This document shows positions 1 to 7,993 of a stretch of DNA of 22,449 nucleotides, in pieces. Numbering within the stretch: position 1 is the stretch's first letter; each line of letters starts with the position of its first letter. The notes below the pieces were generated by a model, which was not told the origin of the DNA, made no database searches, and saw nothing but the letters and a program-made list of their open reading frames with translations. The position numbers and the translations under genes are program-made. This DNA comes from an uncultured Spongiibacteraceae bacterium (GTDB lineage: Bacteria; Pseudomonadota; Gammaproteobacteria; Pseudomonadales; CAMLJR01). Location of the stretch: positions 1 to 22,449 of the forward strand of contig CAMLJR010000032.1 of assembly GCA_946480345.1 (NCBI GenBank), read 5' to 3'.

Positions 1-27
1 CCGCTCGATCGAGCGGCTTTTTTATTT
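1..27 (+). terminator. Rho-independent terminator at the left edge
   Basis: Positions 1-16 form a perfect inverted repeat (6-bp GC-rich stem, GATC loop), followed by six T at 18-23. It would terminate a plus-strand gene lying left of the window. It also sits just beyond the stop codon of the minus-strand gap gene, so it may serve both genes if an A-run lies to the left, which cannot be seen. Confidence 0.75.
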
Positions 28-38
28 AACACCATTAA

Positions 39-1505
39 TCACGCTTCTTTTGGATACACCTTGTAGGCAACGCCGGCCATTTTTTGCAGCACGCGATACA
101 CCTGACAGCTGTAGCCGAATTCATTGTCGTACCAGCAATACAACACAACGCTGCTGCCGCTGACGATCGTCGCTTCCGCATCGTAAATACAGGCATGACG
201 CGAGCCGACGAGATCGGTCGAAACCACTTCCGGCGAATTCGAATAATCGATCTGTTTACGCAGCGGCGAATGCAGCGCGATCTTGCGCATGTATTCGTTC
301 ATTTCCTCAACGCTGGTTTCGCGCTTCAGATTCAATTTCAAAATCGCCAGCGATACGTTCGGCGTCGGTACGCGAATCGCATTGCCGGTCAGTTTGCCGA
401 TCAGTTGCGGCAATACTTTGCTCACTGCTTTCGCTGCGCCGGTTTCGGTAATAACAAGATTAAGCGGCGCGCTGCGACCGCGACGTTTCGACGGATGATA
501 ATTGTCGATCAGGTTCTGGTCGTTGGTATATGCATGTACCGTTTCGACGTGACCGTTAACGATACCGAAATGCTCATCGATAACTTTCAGCGGCGGCACG
601 ATGGCGTTCGTGGTGCAGCTTGCCGCAGTGATGATTTTATCTTCGGGCAAAACTTCGTTGTCGTTGATGCCGAAAACGATATTTTTCAAATCCCCTTTGC
701 CGGGCGCGGTCAGAATCACTTTCGAAACGCCCGGACATTTCAGGTGCTTCGATAAACCTTCGCGATCACTCCACTTGCCGGTGTTGTCGACAATAATCGC
801 GTCGTTGATACCGTACTGCGTGTAATCGATCGCATCGGGTTGATCGCCATAAATCACTTTGACTTCATTGCCGTTGCACACAAGCGACTGGCGCTCTTCA
901 TCGACACGAATCGTACCGTTGAATTTGCCGTGCACCGAATCGCGTTGCAGCAGATTCGCGCGCTTCATCAGATCGTTGTCGCCCTTGCCTTTACGCACAA
1001 CGATGGCACGCAGACGCAGCGTATCGCCACCGCCCGCCTTTTCGATCAGCAGGCGCGCCATCAGACGACCGATGCGACCAAAGCCGAACAGCACGATATC
1101 GCGCGGTTTTTCGATCGGCTTGACGTTAATGCCGATCAGATCCGCAACTTGTTCGCGCACGAAATCGTCGACGCTGATGCCCTGACTCTTCACTTCGTCA
1201 TACATCACGGCGATGCGGCCGGCATCGATATGCGCCGTGCCGAGATTGAGCGCGGCGAGTGCTTTTACTACGGGGAAGGTTTCGAATTCGGAGAGTTCGT
1301 TCTGCTCGACCTGACGCACAACGCGATGCGCCTGCATGATGTCGATTGGTGATTTATTAACGAGGCTTTGACCGTAGATATAGGTCTTGACGTTATTTTC
1401 CCGGTACAACTTGCCGACCAGCGGAATCAAACCTTCGGCAAGCGCTTCGCGCTGCTTCCAGTCCTTGAAATAGTCGTCGGGACGATTACGTTTTCTCTGC
1501 TCCAT
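39..1505 (-). CDS. gap: Glyceraldehyde-3-phosphate dehydrogenase, long form with N-terminal extension
   Basis: Converts glyceraldehyde-3-phosphate, NAD(P)+ and phosphate to 1,3-bisphosphoglycerate (reversible) in cytosolic glycolysis/gluconeogenesis. The 488-residue product has a Rossmann nucleotide-binding motif GFGRIGR at 141-147, the catalytic cysteine in ASCTTN (Cys297), the partner histidine in HAYTNDQ (His324) and the C-terminal WYDNEFGYS at 458-466. Classical GapA is about 330 residues; the first ~135 residues here are an extra region without a motif I recognise. The same long form lies beside mfd in Pseudomonas (PA3001 type). The ATG start is supported by AAGGTG seven bases upstream. 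It is transcribed divergently from mfd. Family assignment is sure; whether the enzyme mainly works in the glycolytic or gluconeogenic direction, and its cofactor preference, cannot be read from the sequence. Confidence 0.95.
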   Translation of the reverse strand: MEQRKRNRPDDYFKDWKQREALAEGLIPLVGKLYRENNVKTYIYGQSLVNKSPIDIMQAHRVVRQVEQNELSEFETFPVVKALAALNLGTAHIDAGRIAVMYDEVKSQGISVDDFVREQVADLIGINVKPIEKPRDIVLFGFGRIGRLMARLLIEKAGGGDTLRLRAIVVRKGKGDNDLMKRANLLQRDSVHGKFNGTIRVDEERQSLVCNGNEVKVIYGDQPDAIDYTQYGINDAIIVDNTGKWSDREGLSKHLKCPGVSKVILTAPGKGDLKNIVFGINDNEVLPEDKIITAASCTTNAIVPPLKVIDEHFGIVNGHVETVHAYTNDQNLIDNYHPSKRRGRSAPLNLVITETGAAKAVSKVLPQLIGKLTGNAIRVPTPNVSLAILKLNLKRETSVEEMNEYMRKIALHSPLRKQIDYSNSPEVVSTDLVGSRHACIYDAEATIVSGSSVVLYCWYDNEFGYSCQVYRVLQKMAGVAYKVYPKEA

Positions 1506-1545
1506 TGAAAAGCACCTTTGCCGCAGTGGTAGAAAATAGGCGCGT

Positions 1546-1574
1546 ATTATCTTTGCTCATCATTTGTGCCGCAA
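1546..1574 (-). promoter_or_regulatory. Predicted sigma70 promoter of gap
   Basis: Read on the minus strand, a -35-like TTGCGG (1569-1574) and a -10-like GATAAT (1546-1551) are separated by 17 bp. They lie about 40 bp upstream of the gap start codon. The -10 is good and the -35 matches only its first three bases. Confidence 0.5.
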
Positions 1575-1605
1575 CAACAAACACTTGCGTTATGCGTGCA
1601 AAGTC

Positions 1606-1625
1606 AAATGAAATCGTTTTCATTT
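1606..1625. repeat. Perfect 20-bp inverted repeat between gap and mfd
   Basis: The arms AAATGAAA (1606-1613) and TTTCATTT (1618-1625) are exact reverse complements around a 4-bp TCGT centre. The site lies in the divergent gap/mfd intergenic region, about 30 bp upstream of the proposed gap -35. The AT-rich symmetric form with no T-run fits a dimeric regulator's operator better than a terminator. I cannot assign a regulator. Confidence 0.5.
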
Positions 1626-1678
1626 CGCAAATAATTCATCGATGATTGCGGCGTCCACGCAGGCATCGATCGCGCGGG

Positions 1679-1706
1679 TTCAATACAAAGAGCCTCGGGC
1701 TACAAT
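1679..1706 (+). promoter_or_regulatory. Possible promoter of mfd
   Basis: A -10-like TACAAT (1701-1706) is preceded at 16 bp by a weak -35-like TTCAAT (1679-1684), about 50 bp before the mfd ATG. Only the -10 is convincing. Confidence 0.3.
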
Positions 1707-1755
1707 ACCGCCCTTTGAAATCGACCTATTCTGAAGCTGAGCAATTTTGATACCG

Positions 1756-4700
1756 ATGTCCTCATCACCATTCGATATTCATCTGCAATCCAAACCCGGC
1801 GATCGCCAACACTGGAGTCAATTGCACGGCAGTGCGGCCAGTCTCTCCGTCGCCACTGCCGCACGTCGGTTGCAACAACCGTTGCTATGGATAACACGCG
1901 ACACCGCCAGCGCGCGGCAGATCGAACAGGAGCTGCGCTTTTTTGCGTCCGATATCGATGTGCTCCATTTACCGGACTGGGAAACGCTGCCTTACGATAC
2001 ATTTTCGCCGCATCAGGACATCATTTCGGAGCGCCTGAGCACGCTGCACTACTTGCCGCAAATGAAACGTGGCGTGCTCGTGGTGCCGATAATGACGCTG
2101 CTGCACCGTTTACCGCCACCGTCCTATCTGCACGGCAACAGCCTCGTTCTGGATAAGGGACAAATCCTCGATATCGAAGCATTGCGTCAACGGTTGAGCA
2201 GCGCCGGCTATCGCGCGGTGACGACAGTTTACGAGCACGGTGAATTCGCGCAGCGCGGTTCATTGCTCGATATTTTTCCGATGGGCAGCGAGCTGCCCTA
2301 TCGCATCGATTTGCTCGACGACGAAATCGATTCGCTGCGCACGTTCGATCCGGAAACCCAACGCACGCTGAATCAGGTCGATGCGATTCGTTTGTTGCCC
2401 GGCCGCGAATTTCCGTTAACGCCCGAGGCGATCAAGGCATTCCGCGAACACTGGCACGAAAGCTTCGATGTCGATCATCGCCGCTGCCCGGTTTATCAGG
2501 ATGTCAGCCAGGGCATTGCGCCTGCCGGTATCGAATATTATTTGCCGCTGTTTTTCGATCGATGCGCAAGTCTGTTCGATTATTTGTCGACACAAACAAC
2601 GATCGTTTGCGATACCGGCCTCGAAGCATCGGCGCAAACATTTTGGAATGAAGCGAATGAGCGCTACGAGCAGCGCCGTCATAACATCGAGCGGCCCCTG
2701 CTGCCGCCTTCGCGTATTTTCGAGCCGGTCGAGCAATTATTCGCGCGCTTCAAATCGCATCAGCAAATTATTCTCGGGAACGACACCGAGGCCAGCGCCG
2801 GTCGTCTTGTTTTCGATACACGAACACCACCGCCGCTGGCCATCGATGCCAAAGCCGATGATCCTATCGCAGCGTTGCGTACTTTCGTTTCGACACAACG
2901 CGTGTTGTTGTGCGCAGAATCGGCCGGACGACGCGAAACGCTGATCGAGTTGCTCGCACGCAATCAACTCAAGCCCAAAAATATCGACGACTGGCAAACA
3001 TTCGTCGACGGCAAAGCCGCGCTCGCTATCGCCGTTGCGCCGATCGATCGCGGCCTGCTCATACCGGGCAGCAATATTGCGCTGGTCACCGAGAGTCAGT
3101 TATTCGGCCAGCGTGTATTACAGGTACGGCGGCGCAAGCGACAATCCGACGTCGCCGAAAATGCGGTGCGGAATCTCAGCGAATTACGCATCGGCACGCC
3201 CGTTGTGCATATCGATCATGGCGTCGGCCGCTATTGCGGCTTGCAAACATTGACGATCGACGGGCAGGAGGCCGAATTCGCCACACTCGAATATGCCGAA
3301 GGCGCGAAATTATATGTGCCGGTTGCGTCATTACATTTGATTGGCCGTTACAGCGGCGCCGATCCGGAGCACGCGCCACTACATCGCCTCGGTAGCGAGC
3401 AATGGCAAAAAGCGAAACGCAAAGCAGCCGAACAGATTCGCGATGTCGCCGCTGAATTACTCGATATTTATGCGCGCCGCGCCGCGCGTCCCGGTCACGC
3501 GTTTAACGATCCAGCACATGCGTATGAAACATTCGCAGCCGGCTTTCCGTTCGAAGAAACGCCCGATCAACTCAACGCCATCGAGGCTGTACTTAACGAT
3601 ATGAAAGCGCCGCAGGCGATGGATCGACTCGTCTGCGGCGACGTCGGCTTCGGCAAAACCGAAGTGGCGATGCGCGCGGCATTCGTTGCAGTACACAACG
3701 GTACGCAGGTAGCAATTCTGGTACCCACCACTTTGCTCGCTCAACAACACTACGAATCGTTCAAAGATCGCTTCGCCGACTGGCCGGTAACAATCGACGT
3801 GCTTTCGCGGTTTCGCTCGGGCGCGGAACAATCGCGCGCGCTCGAACGACTCGCCGAAGGCAAAATCGATATTCTGATCGGCACGCACAAGCTGTTGCAG
3901 CAGGATGTGAAATATAAAAACCTCGGCCTCGTCATCATCGACGAAGAACACCGGTTTGGCGTGCGGCAGAAAGAGCAGTTGAAATCGCTGCGCGCGCATG
4001 TCGATATTCTTACGCTGACTGCAACACCGATTCCGCGGACATTGAATATGGCCATGTCGGGCATGCGCGACTTATCGATTATCGCAACGCCGCCGGCGCG
4101 ACGTCTGTCGGTAAAAACATTTGTGCGTCGCTACGATAACGCGCTGATCAAAGAAGCGATTCAACGCGAAGTTTTACGCGGCGGCCAAGTGTATTTCCTG
4201 CATAACGATGTAAAAACCATCGAGAAAACCGCGAGCGATTTACAAGCGCTGGTGCCGGAAATTCGCGTTGGCGTTGGTCATGGACAAATGCGCGAACGCG
4301 ATCTCGAACAGGTGATGTCGGATTTTTATCATCGCCGCCACAACGTGTTGGTTTGTTCGACGATTATTGAAACCGGTATCGACGTGCCAAATGCAAACAC
4401 CATCATTATCGAACGCGCGGATAAATTCGGTCTTGCGCAACTGCATCAACTGCGCGGTCGTGTCGGTCGCTCGCACCATCAAGCCTATGCGTATTTATTG
4501 ACACCCGAACCCACGCAATTAACGCCGGATGCGGAAAAACGTCTCGAAGCAATCAGCCTCGCCGAAGATCTCGGCGCGGGATTTACATTAGCGACGCACG
4601 ATTTGGAAATACGCGGCGCCGGCGAACTGCTCGGTGAAGAACAAAGCGGCGAAATCAATACGATCGGTTTCACGCTTTATATGGAAATGCTTGAGCGCGC

Positions 4701-5214
4701 GGTTAAGGCGATTCGTGCGGGCAAAACACCGAACCTCGACGAACCGCTCGATCACGGCGGTGAAATTAATCTGCGCGTTCCCGCACTCATTCCCGAGGAC
4801 TATTTGCCCGATGTGCAGGCGCGGCTAATTTTGTACAAACGTATCGCTAATGCTAACGACAGCGAGGCATTGCGCGATTTGCAGGTCGAAATGATCGACC
4901 GCTTCGGTTTGCTGCCGGATGCGCTGAAAAATTTATTGCGGGTGACGGCGATCAAGCAAACCGCGCAATCGCTGGGTATCCGTAAAATCGAAGCCGGCGC
5001 GAATGGCGGCAAATTCGAATTCGATCAGCAACCGAAAATAGAACCGATCGCGCTGGTGAAACTGGTGCAAAGCAAACCGTCGACCTATCGATTGGCTGGT
5101 GCTGCGGCGTTGTCGTTTACCGCATCGCTGGAGGACTATGAACGGCGGTTTGAATTTGTCGAGCGTCTACTGTTAACGCTCACACCGGCTAACGGCGAGC
5201 GTAAAACCGCATAA
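1756..5214 (+). CDS. mfd: Transcription-repair coupling factor Mfd
   Basis: ATP-driven DNA translocase that removes RNA polymerase stalled at template lesions and recruits UvrA for nucleotide excision repair. From the ATG at 1756 it is 1152 residues, close to E. coli Mfd (1148). The order is: UvrB-like N-terminal module (about 1-340), RNA-polymerase-interaction domain (about 476-545, beginning near GTPVVHIDHGVGRY), RecG-like helicase motor with Walker A GDVGFGKT (Lys634) and DEEHRFG (Glu730), motif VI QLRGRVGR (898-905), and a C-terminal regulatory domain. With this start, Lys634 and Glu730 fall at the E. coli numbers, which is why I prefer it to the in-frame TTG at 1747. Neither start has a strong Shine-Dalgarno. 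csiV follows after 10 bases, so the two are probably cotranscribed. Confidence 0.96.
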   Translation: MSSSPFDIHLQSKPGDRQHWSQLHGSAASLSVATAARRLQQPLLWITRDTASARQIEQELRFFASDIDVLHLPDWETLPYDTFSPHQDIISERLSTLHYLPQMKRGVLVVPIMTLLHRLPPPSYLHGNSLVLDKGQILDIEALRQRLSSAGYRAVTTVYEHGEFAQRGSLLDIFPMGSELPYRIDLLDDEIDSLRTFDPETQRTLNQVDAIRLLPGREFPLTPEAIKAFREHWHESFDVDHRRCPVYQDVSQGIAPAGIEYYLPLFFDRCASLFDYLSTQTTIVCDTGLEASAQTFWNEANERYEQRRHNIERPLLPPSRIFEPVEQLFARFKSHQQIILGNDTEASAGRLVFDTRTPPPLAIDAKADDPIAALRTFVSTQRVLLCAESAGRRETLIELLARNQLKPKNIDDWQTFVDGKAALAIAVAPIDRGLLIPGSNIALVTESQLFGQRVLQVRRRKRQSDVAENAVRNLSELRIGTPVVHIDHGVGRYCGLQTLTIDGQEAEFATLEYAEGAKLYVPVASLHLIGRYSGADPEHAPLHRLGSEQWQKAKRKAAEQIRDVAAELLDIYARRAARPGHAFNDPAHAYETFAAGFPFEETPDQLNAIEAVLNDMKAPQAMDRLVCGDVGFGKTEVAMRAAFVAVHNGTQVAILVPTTLLAQQHYESFKDRFADWPVTIDVLSRFRSGAEQSRALERLAEGKIDILIGTHKLLQQDVKYKNLGLVIIDEEHRFGVRQKEQLKSLRAHVDILTLTATPIPRTLNMAMSGMRDLSIIATPPARRLSVKTFVRRYDNALIKEAIQREVLRGGQVYFLHNDVKTIEKTASDLQALVPEIRVGVGHGQMRERDLEQVMSDFYHRRHNVLVCSTIIETGIDVPNANTIIIERADKFGLAQLHQLRGRVGRSHHQAYAYLLTPEPTQLTPDAEKRLEAISLAEDLGAGFTLATHDLEIRGAGELLGEEQSGEINTIGFTLYMEMLERAVKAIRAGKTPNLDEPLDHGGEINLRVPALIPEDYLPDVQARLILYKRIANANDSEALRDLQVEMIDRFGLLPDALKNLLRVTAIKQTAQSLGIRKIEAGANGGKFEFDQQPKIEPIALVKLVQSKPSTYRLAGAAALSFTASLEDYERRFEFVERLLLTLTPANGERKTA

Positions 5215-5224
5215 GGAATCAATA

Positions 5225-5869
5225 ATGAAAATCCGCTTCGCGATATTCGCCCTCACCCTCTCTTGGGCACTCCCATTACAAGCGCAGACTCTGTATCACG
5301 TCGAAATCATCGCTTTTGCCCGTGAGGGAGCGGCCGCGGATCAGGAAGAGAGCTGGAGTAAACGCCCGAATTTGCGCTACCCGGAACGCACCACCATTTT
5401 GCAAACCAACGGTAGCGGTTCGAATACCTTTCAGCAGTTACCCGCCGAAATGTGGATGCTGAATAACGAAGCCACGACAATCAAAAACCGTCGCGGTATG
5501 CGCCTGCTGACCCATGTTGCGTGGTTGCAGCCCGGCGAGGCCGCCAGCGTATTAATTGTGGGTGGCAAACAGTTCGGCAATCACTATGAGCTGGAGGGCA
5601 GCTTTACGCTCGGCGTTGAAAACTTTCTTAAGGTCGATGTGAACATGTGGTTCAACCGATTTTTAACGAATGCCGCTGGCGATACCGTGGTCTTACCAAA
5701 CATCCCCGGCACTGTGATCGATCCGACAAGCACTGCGTCTTCGGCAGCACAAACCGTCCAATTGCAGGAGCAGCGGCGGATGCGCAACGCGGAGCTGCAT
5801 TATTTCGATCATCCAAAATTTGGATTGCTGGTTATGGTGAAACCGGTTCCACCCTCCAACGCACAATAA
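5225..5869 (+). CDS. csiV: CsiV-family periplasmic peptidoglycan-associated protein
   Basis: A 214-residue exported protein. A signal peptide is visible (KIR, then a hydrophobic core, likely cleaved after LQA at residue 20). The mature N-terminus has the family hallmark YHVEIIAFAR, and the C-terminus has ELHYFDHPKFGLLV, also typical. In Vibrio cholerae, CsiV is a septal peptidoglycan-binding protein that works with LpoA to activate PBP1A; transfer of that role here is inference. The start is fixed by AAGGAA (5213-5218) overlapping the mfd stop codon, six bases before the ATG. The position directly after mfd is the same as in Pseudomonas (PA3002-PA3003). No transmembrane segment follows the signal peptide and there is no lipobox cysteine. 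Confidence 0.8.
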   Translation: MKIRFAIFALTLSWALPLQAQTLYHVEIIAFAREGAAADQEESWSKRPNLRYPERTTILQTNGSGSNTFQQLPAEMWMLNNEATTIKNRRGMRLLTHVAWLQPGEAASVLIVGGKQFGNHYELEGSFTLGVENFLKVDVNMWFNRFLTNAAGDTVVLPNIPGTVIDPTSTASSAAQTVQLQEQRRMRNAELHYFDHPKFGLLVMVKPVPPSNAQ

Positions 5870-5954
5870 CTTCTATTGCTGAAACCTTTGATTTCAAGCC
5901 GACTCACGGCACCCATGACGCCGCCATTGTTGCGCCTTCTCGGTCACTCTCGCA

Positions 5955-5982
5955 TTGCGCTTCGCCATATACTGTATATAAT
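5955..5982 (+). promoter_or_regulatory. lexA-sulA promoter
   Basis: A -35-like TTGCGC (5955-5960) and a perfect -10 TATAAT (5977-5982) are spaced by 16 bp, ending 35 bp before the lexA ATG. The -10 lies inside the first LexA box, so LexA binding would block polymerase directly. Confidence 0.7.
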
Positions 5983-5987
5983 CACAT
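5972..5987 (+). promoter_or_regulatory. LexA (SOS) box 1
   Basis: A CTGT-N8-ACAT site, one base off the gammaproteobacterial CTGT-N8-ACAG consensus, with the usual alternating TATATA core. It covers the -10 hexamer of the lexA promoter. Confidence 0.85.
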
Positions 5988-5990
5988 GTA

Positions 5991-6006
5991 CTGTATATCC
6001 AACCAG
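5991..6006 (+). promoter_or_regulatory. LexA (SOS) box 2
   Basis: CTGT-N8-CCAG, starting 19 bp after box 1. The tandem pair closely resembles the two operators in front of E. coli lexA, whose second box also ends in CCAG. It lies between the promoter and the lexA start codon. Confidence 0.85.
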
Positions 6007-6017
6007 AGAGCTCCGCG

Positions 6018-6620
6018 ATGAAGCTGACCGACCGCCAACAGGAAGTACTGGATCTTATTCGTCGGTATATCGACGAGACTGGCTACCCGCCGACGCGCGC
6101 GGATATCGCACAAGAATTAGGTTTCCGCTCGGCTAATGCCGCCGAGGAACATTTAAAAGCGCTTGCTCGCAAAGGTGCTATCGAGATGATTGCCGGTGCA
6201 TCGCGCGGCATTCGAATCTCTGAAGAGTCGAAGGGAATTCCAATTGTGGGACGCGTGGCAGCCGGCAATCCCATTCTGGCGCAGGAACATATCGAAGAAT
6301 ATTGCGCTGTCCCCGCAAATTTATTTAATCCGCCGGCAGATTATTTCCTTCGAGTAAAAGGCGACAGCATGATCGAAGTCGGCATATTTGAAGACGATTT
6401 ACTCGCCGTTCACCGTACCAGCGACGCTCAGAATGGCCAAATAGTGGTTGCGCGTATCGATGACGAAGTAACGGTAAAACGTTTGCAGAAAACGCGCAGC
6501 AAGCATCAAGTTCTGTTATTACCCGAAAACTCGAGTTATTCGCCTATCGAAGTGGACTTACGCGAACGCGACTTCAGCATCGAAGGCCTCAGCGTCGGCG
6601 TACTACGGCGAGGTGTTTAA
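6018..6620 (+). CDS. lexA: SOS-response repressor LexA
   Basis: Represses DNA-damage genes and undergoes RecA-stimulated self-cleavage after damage. The 200-residue product has the N-terminal winged-helix DNA-binding domain (about 1-65, starting [10 protein letters not shown]), the cleavage site Ala82-Gly83 in VAAGNP, the catalytic Ser117 in GDSM and Lys154 in VTVKRL. All diagnostic residues are present and the length matches E. coli LexA (202). The ATG is preceded by a weak purine run, AGAGAG, seven bases upstream. Two LexA boxes overlap its promoter, so it is autoregulated. sulA begins two bases after its stop codon, which makes a two-gene SOS operon as in Pseudomonas. Confidence 0.97.
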   Translation: MKLTDRQQEVLDLIRRYIDETGYPPTRADIAQELGFRSANAAEEHLKALARKGAIEMIAGASRGIRISEESKGIPIVGRVAAGNPILAQEHIEEYCAVPANLFNPPADYFLRVKGDSMIEVGIFEDDLLAVHRTSDAQNGQIVVARIDDEVTVKRLQKTRSKHQVLLLPENSSYSPIEVDLRERDFSIEGLSVGVLRRGV

Positions 6621-6622
6621 TC

Positions 6623-7021
6623 ATGCAACAAAATCAATTGGCGCTGAGCGAACAACAAGCAAATGCATCGAGCCTGGTTGAAATCGTATTACCGGGCGAC
6701 GTTCGTCTTCATCTTCCATTGATTTTGCCAATATTGAGTCAGCTGACCTATGGCAGCGAGCGTGGTTGGCTGACCTATGTCGGAACGACACTGCTATCGA
6801 AAAAGGATTGCCGAGAATTCGGTTTGAATTGGCAGCGCTTGTTGCAGGTACTGCCAAGTATTCGGTGCAACACGCTCGATATTGCTGAGCGCGCCTTGGT
6901 TAGCGGACGGAGTCACACGGTTGTCGCCATTGCCACGACCTGCACTTCGAACCAACTTCAACGCCTGGAACTAGCGGCACGGGAAGGAAAGTGCCGCTGC
7001 ATTTTGATTCGCACCCGTTGA
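6623..7021 (+). CDS. sulA: SOS cell-division inhibitor SulA
   Basis: Predicted to stop division during DNA damage by binding FtsZ and blocking Z-ring assembly. The 132-residue protein has the SulA-type core: a strand ending in VEIVLPG, the RGWLTYVG segment (about 47-54), the NWQRLLQVLPS helix and ALVSGRSHTVVA (about 91-102). These agree with the Pseudomonas-type SulA encoded next to lexA. The start is two bases after the lexA stop, with a good GAGGTG (6610-6615) seven bases upstream of the ATG. It has no LexA box of its own and depends on the lexA promoter. It converges with fpr across 42 bases in which I see no clear terminator. Confidence 0.85.
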   Translation: MQQNQLALSEQQANASSLVEIVLPGDVRLHLPLILPILSQLTYGSERGWLTYVGTTLLSKKDCREFGLNWQRLLQVLPSIRCNTLDIAERALVSGRSHTVVAIATTCTSNQLQRLELAAREGKCRCILIRTR

Positions 7022-7063
7022 TACATTCGCAAACCTACAACGGATACCGTCAACAGCCGGGGA

Positions 7064-7837
7064 TTATTGCTCGACGAAGGCACGCTCAATCACGTAATGA
7101 CCTGCATCGCCGTGACGCGCTTCTTTCAATCCGCCCTGCTCTAAAATCACACACGTGTCTTTCAGCATCTGCGGACTTCCGCACAGCATGAAACGATCAT
7201 TGGCAATATCCAGCGGAGGCAAACCGAGATCAGCAAACAATTTGCCGTTCTCCATTAAATCGGTGATACGACCCTGATTTCGGAAGGGCTCGCGCGTCAC
7301 TGTCGGGTAGTACAGCAGCTTTTCTTTTACCTGCTCGCCGAAAAATTCGTTTTCGGGTAATTCCTTCGTAATGAAATGGTCGTACGCCAATTCATTCGTA
7401 TTGCGTACGCCATGCACGAGAATTACTTTTTCATAGTGCTCGTAAGTTTCCGGATCTTTAATAATGCTCATGAACGGCGCCAGCCCTGTCCCAGTGCTGA
7501 GCAGATATAAGTGCTTTCCAGGTAGTAAATTGTCCAGAATCAGCGTGCCAGTGGGCTTGCTGCTCATCAAAAGCGGATCCCCGACCTTCAGATGTTGTAA
7601 GCGTGACGTTAGTGGACCATCTGGAACCTTGATGCTGAAAAATTCCAAATGCTCTTCATAATTGGCGCTGACAATACTGTAAGCCCTCATCAATGGACGC
7701 CCATTGACTTCCAAACCGATCATGATGAAGTGGCCGTTCTTAAAACGAAGCGAATTTGAACGGGTGGTAGTAAAGCTGAACAGCTTATCGGTCCAATGGT
7801 GCACACTGAGAACGTGTTCGGAAATGATGGCGGCCAT
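7064..7837 (-). CDS. fpr: Ferredoxin--NADP+ reductase (bacterial subclass I type)
   Basis: FAD enzyme that shuttles electrons between NADPH and ferredoxin or flavodoxin, often used against oxidative stress and for Fe-S cluster maintenance. The 257-residue protein matches the usual ~258 of the Azotobacter/Pseudomonas FprA group. Motifs: FAD-binding RAYSIVS (51-57), substrate loop with PDGPLTSRL (72-80), NADP-binding STGTGLAPF (114-122), CGSP (219-222), and the subclass I C-terminal tail ending VIERAFVEQ. The ATG at 7837 gives the expected N-terminus; its Shine-Dalgarno (GGAG) is rather far upstream, at 12 bases. It is divergent from the LysR-type gene at 7994, the arrangement known for fprA/finR in Pseudomonas. 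Confidence 0.93.
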   Translation of the reverse strand: MAAIISEHVLSVHHWTDKLFSFTTTRSNSLRFKNGHFIMIGLEVNGRPLMRAYSIVSANYEEHLEFFSIKVPDGPLTSRLQHLKVGDPLLMSSKPTGTLILDNLLPGKHLYLLSTGTGLAPFMSIIKDPETYEHYEKVILVHGVRNTNELAYDHFITKELPENEFFGEQVKEKLLYYPTVTREPFRNQGRITDLMENGKLFADLGLPPLDIANDRFMLCGSPQMLKDTCVILEQGGLKEARHGDAGHYVIERAFVEQ

Positions 7838-7993
7838 CTAATTTATTGACTCCGGAAGAGTTAGGGGTAACGAACTGCGCTGGGGCTGGACATTGCATCG
7901 AGCCCATCTGTTGTCCTGGATAGCAAGCAATAGTAGTAAGTTTTAGATTATCGGTAAATCAGGTTATTCTGAATTTTATTTTCGGACGGACCG
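7838..7993. promoter_or_regulatory. Divergent fpr/finR control region
   Basis: This 156-bp AT-rich gap separates two divergent genes. I can fit overlapping weak promoters. For fpr (minus), TTACCG (7952-7957) and TACTAT (7930-7935) are 16 bp apart. For finR (plus), TTTAGA (7942-7947) and TATTCT (7965-7970) are 17 bp apart. A LysR-type regulator would be expected to bind here, but I see no clear dyad, so the operator position is unassigned. Confidence 0.4.

Noticed and set aside
84..755. Long plus-strand frame of 223 codons opposite gap
   Set aside because: It is antisense to a well-supported gene; its composition is the mirror of gap codons and it has no family features.
1564..1580. HexR-like TTGT...ACAA half-sites overlapping the proposed gap -35
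   Set aside because: The spacing is 6 or 9 bases, not the 7-8 known for Pseudomonas HexR, and the motif is short enough to occur by chance.
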